From Eledone cirrhosa (taxonomy: Eukaryota; Mollusca; Cephalopoda; Octopoda; Eledonidae), in the NCBI GenBank assembly GCA_964016885.1, contig OZ024744.1:113252033-113316032 (forward strand): 64,000 nt of DNA. The letters run 5' to 3'. The notes under the pieces are model-generated. The model worked only from the letters and a program-made list of their open reading frames with translations. It did no database searches and was not told the origin of the DNA. Both the position numbers and the translations under genes were made by a program. Every line of letters begins with the position of its first letter. The stretch's first letter is position 1. This document shows, in pieces, positions 57,718-64,000 of the stretch.

Positions 57718-60700
57718 TTAAGACTGCATTTGAGAAAATAATTCAGCTGCTGTTGTTCCAGTGATAGTTTGGCCAGCGGTTTCATACTGAACAGTTCCAT
57801 CTCCCTGTTCAACAATAGCATGTGCAACTTCTTCTGGGTTAGCTGTGTGGACAATAATAATAGTTTCTTGTCCGCCTTCCGTTTGTAATGTGGTTATGGT
57901 TTGATTGTTTAGTTCGTGTGCTGCGTCAGTGACAACAGCAGTATAAGTTCCTTCAGCAACAGAACCGTCAGTTACTGTAGCGTATACTGCTTGAGATTGT
58001 ACTAATTCAGTCACTTTCCTCATGTCATCAATCTCTTCATCATCTAATCCGTCATCTAACATCTCATCCTCATCATCATCGTCATCTTCATCTTTAATTA
58101 GTGGCGCCATCTCTCCAGCAGCCACATGGACTTTCCCAATGTGCTCAAGCAATAATTTCTTACGCTTGAAAGTATCCTGGCACATATCACATTGGTAAGG
58201 GGATAACTTCTTATGCACCAACTGAATGTGAGACATAAGGTTTGACTTGTTATTGAAGCAACGACCACAATCAGTGCACTTGTGTGGTTTTTCTCCTGTA
58301 TGTATAAGCATATGTCGATCGACATGGTATTTCTTTGTAAATCTTTTTTCACACACAGAGCAGATGAAAATTTTTTGATTAGGAGACTTCCAGCCTTCAT
58401 GCACTCGTTTTGTATGCCCTATAAGAGCACCTAAAGTTTTGAATGCAGCCTTGCATACGTCACAAAGATACTGACGTGTATGCAAATGCATACCTTTAAT
58501 GTGAGTGTTAAGATTTCCACGGAATGCTGATGAATAATCACAATGGGGACATTTGTAAGGTTTTCTTCCTGAATGCACAGTGCGCATGTGAGAGCTAATT
58601 CCTGTTCTCAAAACTACCTTTCCACAAATTGGGCATGCGCTCTGCATTCTGTTTTGCTGATGAAGTTCTTGATGTCGTTTCATATTTTTGGTGACTTTAC
58701 CACATTCAGAACAAGTCTCCCCAGCCTCATCTCCACCTTGTGTAGACACTTTCATGATCCGCTCTCTCCACTTTGCATTGCGCATCTCTTCATCATAATC
58801 AGCTTCATGGCGATGTTTGCTCTTAATATGTTTTACCAGACCAATGAAAGCCTTATCGCAAAATGGACACTTCAGAGCTTCTTCAGTGTTTCGTTTCACA
58901 CTCTTTCGTTTTGGTTCATCTTCAAACAGGCTGAAATCTGACTCTTCCTTCTTTCGGCGACGTCTTCTATACAGATCTGCATCCTCACCTTCAATTTCAT
59001 CCATTTCCCCTTCTTGCCCAAGTGGTCCAAATTTCTTCTTTCTCAAGCGTGGATCTGTCTGTGTTTGTACAGATCGTCTACCAGGAGATTCAAAAACAGT
59101 TTCCACTTCAACAAACTGAGGTGTTTGTGGTGTCCTTGGAGATTTATCTTGCATAGCAGCATTCTTTGCAGCCAGGAACTCATCATCATCAATTTGATCA
59201 ATATTATAAATATCATCTTGTTTGTCATCAAGACGCCGTCTGTGAACCCTGATAGGCGTAAGAACTGCCCCATCGTCCCCACAAATAATTCTCGACAAAG
59301 ATTCTTCTTCGAGTTCATACATTTCTTCTCTGTCGTCTCGATCTTCAATGGTATTGTCATTTTTGTCTTCAATATAACTTCCCATATCAACTTCCATTTC
59401 AAGGGGTTCCTCTTTCATCTCTCGCATTGATTCATGGCTACTTTTCATATGAGAATATGACAGAGTTTTACTTCTAGGAGAAGTTATAACTGTTCCAATA
59501 AATTCATCACTTTCATCCTCCTCTTCATCATCATCATCATCCTCAACTTCTTCAATCTCCTCTTCGTCGTCCTCCTCCTCTTCATCAATATCTTCATCAT
59601 CACTATCATCATAAATTGTACTTGTACCAACAGCAACTGCAGTGTCTTCAAAATACCTTGCTTTCTTTTTCGGTGAAGACATAGAAACTTTAGATGGAAG
59701 ATCAATTCTTGATAATTCACTAACGGCTTCGTCACTTTCTTCAAAAGGAGGAATCTCTTCATCATCTTCAGATTCAGGCTTGCGTTTTCTTATGTATTTA
59801 ATACCGGAAGTGCTAGCAACTGGTTCACCATCTTTCTCACTGGCTCCCTTCATTCGACGACCTGAAGGTTTCTCAACTACTTCCACAGTTTCAGAATCCT
59901 TCTTAGCAGATTTTGGTGTTTCCTTATTTTTTGGTTTTCCACGGCGTGTTGGAGTCTCTTCACCTTTCTTTGATACATTAGGTGACTCTTTCACTGTGTC
60001 CTTGCCCTTTGAAGCAGCTGATTTATCCTTTTCTTTATCTTTCTTCTTACCAGATATTTCTGGAGAGGACTTTTTCTGAGATTTTTCTTCTTGACCCTTT
60101 TTTATTCTGCCAGAACGGCGCCTGCCTTCTTCATCATCATCATCTTCCTCAGCGTTCATCTTTTGTCGCTTAGCTCGCCCATCAGGAGAATCAACCTCAT
60201 AATTCTTGTCTAATGAGTCTTTTCTAGAACGACCCCTTTTTTGACTTGGTGTGTCTGCTTTATCTGCATGTGGTTTTTCAGTTTTCTTAGTAGAATCATC
60301 TTTTCGCGGCCTACCTCGTTTTCGTTTCACAGAGTCTGTTTTAGACTCTCCTGCACTATCAACACTCTGCTCAGCATCTTCAGGTAATATATCAGCATCT
60401 TTTGAAGATTTTCTTTTCACTCGTTTGCTTTCTTTTGTCGCACTAGACTCTGATTCATCTCCACTAGTTTCTTTACTTCGAATACGCAAAGATCGATTAC
60501 TAGATTTAGGAGTTTCAAATTCGTTCTCAGTATTTTTAGTACTCTGTGATGCTGTTGGAGTAGACTTAGGTGGCCTGCCTCTACGCTTAGGTGTCACCAC
60601 TTCTTGCTGTTGTTCTTTACTCTGGTCAGTATTATCATTTAATAATTTCTCAGTAAATTCAAGGATATCAGAAGTTGAATTATCAACCTGAACTTGTTCT

Positions 60701-63700
60701 GATTGTCTGATTACAGCTTGCTGATCAGCCGGTAATTGTTGCTGTATACTAAGAGTCTCTTGGCCTTGTAAAATTACTGTTTCTAGCTGTTGTTCCTGGT
60801 TACCGTCAGCTTCTAATTGTCCTTCTGTAGCAGTAACATTAACTGTTTGCAAAAGAGCCTCTCCCCCAGCAACAGCTCGAAGTTGCTCCTCTGAAATACT
60901 AAATGTCTCTAATTGGTTGCCGGGAGTACTGACAAGTGCCAATTGATTCCCGGAAGAAGTACTGACAACTGTCAATTGGTTTCCAGAAGCACCGACTACT
61001 TCTAACTGACCCATTGGGTTTCGGAAAACTTGCAGCTGGTTCTCTGAAGCACCAACAACTTCCAGTGAATTTCCAACAACCTCAACTTTATTTGGAGTGC
61101 TCAAAACCTCTACTTGGTTACTTGGAGTGCTGACAACCTCCACTTGGTTACTTGGAGTGCTGACAACCTCTACCTGATTATTTGGAGTGCTGACAAATTC
61201 TATTGGGGTGTTTGGAGTGCTAACAACCTCAACTTGACTTTCTAGGGTGCCAACAACTTGCACCTGGCTCTCTTGTGTAGTAAGAGTGAAATCATCTGGA
61301 ATGCTGATAATTCCAGCAGGAGTCATAGAATCATCAATCTTTTGTTGCGATTCTATTGAATATCCTTTTGCACTGTCTTTAATTATTTGCTCTTCTCCTC
61401 CTGCTTTTGAAGCAACTATAGATCTTAATTCCAGTCTAACTGATTCAGGTTGTTTTGTTTCAGCAGCAGTTTTTGATGCAGGAATTGGTTTATCGATAGA
61501 TTCAGTTAGCTGACTTGTCTCCTTTGTCAGTTTTTGTGTCATTTCTGTCACCTTCCCAACTTCTTGTGACACCTCTCCCTTTTTCTTATCAACTTTTGGT
61601 ATATCACCCCTTTTTACATCCTTTGCTAATTCTGCCCTTTTCCCTGAATCTTTCAAAGACTCCACATTTTTTTTGACATCTTTTGGTGACTCTATCTTTT
61701 TTGTGGTATCTTTTACAGGTTCTGTTTTCTTCCCAGCATCTTTTGGTAGCTCTGCCTTTTTTGGTGGTTCTGTCTTCTTCCCAACATCTTTTGATGATTC
61801 CACCTTCTTCGCAGTCTCTCTTGATGGTTCCACTTTCTTCCCAACATCTTTTGATGGTTCCACTTTCTTCCCAACATCTTTTGATGGTTCCACTTTCTTC
61901 CCAACATCTTTTGATGGTTCCACTTTCTTCCCAACATCTTTTGGTGATTCGATCTTCTTCCCAACATCTTTTGGTGATTCGATCTTCTTCCCAACATCTT
62001 TTGGTGATTCGATCTTCTTCCCAACATCTTTTGGTGATTCGATCTTCTTCCCAACATCTTTTGGTGATTCGATCTTCTTCCCAACATCTTTTGGTGATTC
62101 GATCTTCTTCCCAACATCTTTTGGTGATTCCACCTTCTTCCCAACATCTTTTGGTGATTCCACCTTCTTCCCAACATCTTTTGGTGATTCCACCTTCTTC
62201 CCAACATCTTTTGGTGATTCCACCTTCTTCCCAACATCTTTTGGTGATTCCACCTTCTTCCCAACATCTTTTGGTGATTCCACCTTCTTCCCAACATCTT
62301 TTGGTGATTCCACCTTCTTCCCAACATCTTTTGGTGATTCCACCTTCTTCCCAACATCTTTTGGTGATTCCACCTTCTTCCCAACATCTTTTGGTGAATC
62401 CACTTTCTTCCCCACATCTTTTGATGGTTCCACCTTCCTCCCAACATCTTTTGATGGTTCCACCTTCCTCCCAACATCTTTTGATGATTCCACCTTCTTC
62501 CCCACATCTTTTGATGGTTCTGCCTTCTTCCCAACATCTTTTGATGGTTCCATCTTCTTTACATCTTTTGATGGTTCCATCTTCTTTACATCTTTTGATG
62601 GTTCCATCTTCTTTGCAACATCTTTTGATGATTCCACCTTCTTCCCAACATCTTTTGATGGTTCCATCTTCTTTGCAACATCCTTTGATGGTTCCATCTT
62701 CTTTGCAACATCTTTTGATGATTCCACCTTCCTCCCAATATCTTTTGCTGCTTCCATCTTCCTTGCAGCTTCTTGTAACAACTCTGTCTTTTTTGCAGTT
62801 TCTTTAGCTTCCTGAGATATTTCTGTTCTTTTCACAGTTCCAGGTGGTGTTTCTGTCTTTTTCTTAGCACCTTGTAATGTCTCTGTCAATTTCACCCCAG
62901 TCTTTTCGACTGATTCTCTGACTTTCTCAACACCTTGTCCATGCTCAGATTTCTTTCCTATTTCCTGTGATATCCCTACTTTCTTCTCAGTATTTTGTAC
63001 TGCTTCAGTTCTTGTTTCTATTCCTGATGGGCTTTCCTTCTGCACAATCTCTGGGAGTTTTCCTGTCTTCTCATCAACTGTTGGAGGTGCCACCAAGAGG
63101 CTTGTTGACTTAAGCTGTTGGGATTGGGCAGTGCCTGGTTGTTCTTTAGATTTAACTTCTGGAGTTTGGCTTTTTGGCACAGCTTCATGTAGCTTTGATG
63201 CTTGTTGTTGTTGTTGTGCACTGAGCTGAGTAGAGGTTGGTTGGCTGGTCGCTAACTTTTTAGACTGTGGTGGTTGTAATGTGGATGGCTTTGATGACTG
63301 TGATTCTTCTTGCTGCTTTAATGTCAATACCAGCTGTTTCTGAACAGACTCTTGTTGACTCCCTAGCTGCTGGAGAGTAACTGATTTTGTTGACTGCTGG
63401 TGGCTAATAACTGGTTTGTGTTGTGTATCAGTTTTCTGATGATCACCAGCCACCGGTTTAGGGGATTGTTGCTGTGACGGAATAGAAACCAAAGTAGTGA
63501 CAGCAGGCTGAGAAGTTTCCACTGTTAGTTGGGATGATACTGATGCTTGTATTGCCTGTACTGGCTTTTGTACTTGCACAACAGGTTTCAGCACATGTGG
63601 TGAAGGTACAGCCTTAGCTGGCATCTGTGTTGCTATAATAGTTGATTTGCCTGGTTCTGATTGTGATAAATTTGTTACTTTTAGAGGCTGTTGCTGGACC

Positions 63701-64000
63701 ACAGTAACAGACTTAGTTGCTTGATGTAGCACCATTGCAGGTTTTTCAGATACTGTCTTAGTAGATTGCTGCTGAACTACAATGGATTTTAGAGCTTGTG
63801 GAGCTGAGACCAATTTCCCCTGTTGCTGAGTTGTAACTGGTTTAGAGGACTGTAACTGTACTGTAATTGGTTTAGATGTCTGTTGCTGAGTTGTAACTGG
63901 TTTAGATGTCTGTAGCTGTACTGTAATTGGTTTAGAAACCTGTGGCTGAGTTGTAACTGGTTTAGAGGTCTGTTGCTGAGTCATAATTGGTTTAGAAGTC
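57718..64000 (-). CDS. Giant C2H2 zinc-finger protein with AT-hooks, KDVGK repeats and acidic tracts (5' partial)
   Basis: Open minus-strand reading frame running off the right edge; the first Met in the window (63984) sits inside a TSKPI/TTQ repeat and is not the start. Numbering from it (2,088 residues): 1-330 Gln/Ser/Lys-rich repeats; about 420-735 tandem 10-residue KDVGKKVESP units; about 905-1030 repeats of the NQVEVVSTP type; AT-hook-like motifs KRRGRPPK (about 1131), KRKRGRPRK (1227), QKRGRSRK (1250); acidic run about 1458-1490; eight C2H2 fingers about 1703, 1755, 1781, 1808, 1836, 1873, 1898, 1928 (for example YKCPHCDYSS...H...H, HKCTDCGRCF); acidic patch about 1965; Thr/Gln-rich tail ending AAELFSQMQS. 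Inferred: nuclear DNA-binding, chromatin-associated regulator. I do not recognise the orthologue. Stop TAA is at 57720-57718. No frame break in 6.3 kb. Confidence 0.9.
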   Translation of the reverse strand, partial: TSKPIMTQQQTSKPVTTQPQVSKPITVQLQTSKPVTTQQQTSKPITVQLQSSKPVTTQQQGKLVSAPQALKSIVVQQQSTKTVSEKPAMVLHQATKSVTVVQQQPLKVTNLSQSEPGKSTIIATQMPAKAVPSPHVLKPVVQVQKPVQAIQASVSSQLTVETSQPAVTTLVSIPSQQQSPKPVAGDHQKTDTQHKPVISHQQSTKSVTLQQLGSQQESVQKQLVLTLKQQEESQSSKPSTLQPPQSKKLATSQPTSTQLSAQQQQQASKLHEAVPKSQTPEVKSKEQPGTAQSQQLKSTSLLVAPPTVDEKTGKLPEIVQKESPSGIETRTEAVQNTEKKVGISQEIGKKSEHGQGVEKVRESVEKTGVKLTETLQGAKKKTETPPGTVKRTEISQEAKETAKKTELLQEAARKMEAAKDIGRKVESSKDVAKKMEPSKDVAKKMEPSKDVGKKVESSKDVAKKMEPSKDVKKMEPSKDVKKMEPSKDVGKKAEPSKDVGKKVESSKDVGRKVEPSKDVGRKVEPSKDVGKKVDSPKDVGKKVESPKDVGKKVESPKDVGKKVESPKDVGKKVESPKDVGKKVESPKDVGKKVESPKDVGKKVESPKDVGKKVESPKDVGKKVESPKDVGKKIESPKDVGKKIESPKDVGKKIESPKDVGKKIESPKDVGKKIESPKDVGKKIESPKDVGKKVEPSKDVGKKVEPSKDVGKKVEPSKDVGKKVEPSRETAKKVESSKDVGKKTEPPKKAELPKDAGKKTEPVKDTTKKIESPKDVKKNVESLKDSGKRAELAKDVKRGDIPKVDKKKGEVSQEVGKVTEMTQKLTKETSQLTESIDKPIPASKTAAETKQPESVRLELRSIVASKAGGEEQIIKDSAKGYSIESQQKIDDSMTPAGIISIPDDFTLTTQESQVQVVGTLESQVEVVSTPNTPIEFVSTPNNQVEVVSTPSNQVEVVSTPSNQVEVLSTPNKVEVVGNSLEVVGASENQLQVFRNPMGQLEVVGASGNQLTVVSTSSGNQLALVSTPGNQLETFSISEEQLRAVAGGEALLQTVNVTATEGQLEADGNQEQQLETVILQGQETLSIQQQLPADQQAVIRQSEQVQVDNSTSDILEFTEKLLNDNTDQSKEQQQEVVTPKRRGRPPKSTPTASQSTKNTENEFETPKSSNRSLRIRSKETSGDESESSATKESKRVKRKSSKDADILPEDAEQSVDSAGESKTDSVKRKRGRPRKDDSTKKTEKPHADKADTPSQKRGRSRKDSLDKNYEVDSPDGRAKRQKMNAEEDDDDEEGRRRSGRIKKGQEEKSQKKSSPEISGKKKDKEKDKSAASKGKDTVKESPNVSKKGEETPTRRGKPKNKETPKSAKKDSETVEVVEKPSGRRMKGASEKDGEPVASTSGIKYIRKRKPESEDDEEIPPFEESDEAVSELSRIDLPSKVSMSSPKKKARYFEDTAVAVGTSTIYDDSDDEDIDEEEEDDEEEIEEVEDDDDDEEEDESDEFIGTVITSPRSKTLSYSHMKSSHESMREMKEEPLEMEVDMGSYIEDKNDNTIEDRDDREEMYELEEESLSRIICGDDGAVLTPIRVHRRRLDDKQDDIYNIDQIDDDEFLAAKNAAMQDKSPRTPQTPQFVEVETVFESPGRRSVQTQTDPRLRKKKFGPLGQEGEMDEIEGEDADLYRRRRRKKEESDFSLFEDEPKRKSVKRNTEEALKCPFCDKAFIGLVKHIKSKHRHEADYDEEMRNAKWRERIMKVSTQGGDEAGETCSECGKVTKNMKRHQELHQQNRMQSACPICGKVVLRTGISSHMRTVHSGRKPYKCPHCDYSSAFRGNLNTHIKGMHLHTRQYLCDVCKAAFKTLGALIGHTKRVHEGWKSPNQKIFICSVCEKRFTKKYHVDRHMLIHTGEKPHKCTDCGRCFNNKSNLMSHIQLVHKKLSPYQCDMCQDTFKRKKLLLEHIGKVHVAAGEMAPLIKDEDDDDDEDEMLDDGLDDEEIDDMRKVTELVQSQAVYATVTDGSVAEGTYTAVVTDAAHELNNQTITTLQTEGGQETIIIVHTANPEEVAHAIVEQGDGTVQYETAGQTITGTTAAELFSQMQS
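61790..62725 (-). repeat. 30-bp in-frame coding repeat (KDVGKKVESP)
   Basis: About 31 units of 30 bp inside the zinc-finger gene, each coding one Lys/Asp/Val/Gly/Lys decapeptide. Units fall in homogenised blocks at DNA level: four nearly identical VEPS units, six IESP units (61940-62120), about ten VESP units, then more varied ones. One unit each near 62560 and 62590 lacks a codon. Block identity at synonymous sites indicates recent tandem duplication. Charged, low complexity, probably disordered. Confidence 0.92.

Noticed and set aside
61673..62815. 380-codon plus-strand ORF opposite the zinc-finger gene
   Set aside because: Antisense shadow of the 30-bp coding repeat.

Overview
Animal genomic DNA, most likely from a cephalopod and probably an octopus. 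The basis is split genes with GT..AG introns, a very high load of tandem arrays, tRNA-derived SINEs whose internal promoters and bodies look like cephalopod SINE families, APE-type LINEs ending in (GAT)n, and Penelope-like fragments. There is no sign of bacterial organisation. The species call is an inference; no marker gene fixes it.

Two protein-coding genes are supported, both on the minus strand. (1) Positions 5514-28771 hold the N-terminal two thirds of a GSTCD homologue (glutathione S-transferase C-terminal domain-containing protein). I reconstructed seven coding exons whose splice sites and phases agree at every junction: 28339-28704 (start), 22727-22762, 19079-19149, 13017-13317, 12395-12637, 6543-6784 and 5514-5580. 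The methyltransferase-like C-terminal part must lie left of the window. (2) Positions 57718-64000 hold the 3' part of a very large C2H2 zinc-finger gene, 2,094 codons in one open exon. It has Gln-rich and KDVGK-repeat regions, AT-hooks, acidic tracts and eight zinc fingers, and its 5' end is outside the window.

Layout. 1-5295: 120-bp satellite in a GSTCD intron. 5296-28771: remaining GSTCD exons, with introns carrying two 48-bp minisatellites (6829-11346 and 22856-25232, opposite orientations), a CACCACTGTAACA-type array, a hAT MITE with perfect 8-bp target duplications, a non-autonomous Helitron ending 24 bp from a 36-bp exon, a 370-bp palindrome, Penelope-like GIY-YIG remnants and several SINEs. 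28772-30150: 32-bp minisatellite and SINEs upstream of GSTCD. 31137-49560: a LINE graveyard, including one nearly complete APE-RT element (36603-39690, minus) and several 5'-truncated copies. 44080-46205: fold-back repeats, a piggyBac-type MITE and three SINEs in a row. 50680-57717: AT-rich DNA that may be the long 3' UTR of the zinc-finger gene.

The most interesting non-gene signals are two related repeats (15082-15143 minus; 40816-40880 plus) that each fold as a complete type-I hammerhead ribozyme with covarying stems, and a traceable origin of the 48-bp minisatellites from 48-bp units in the 3' UTR of the local LINE/SINE families. Most long ORFs in the arrays are artefacts of repeat periods divisible by three.
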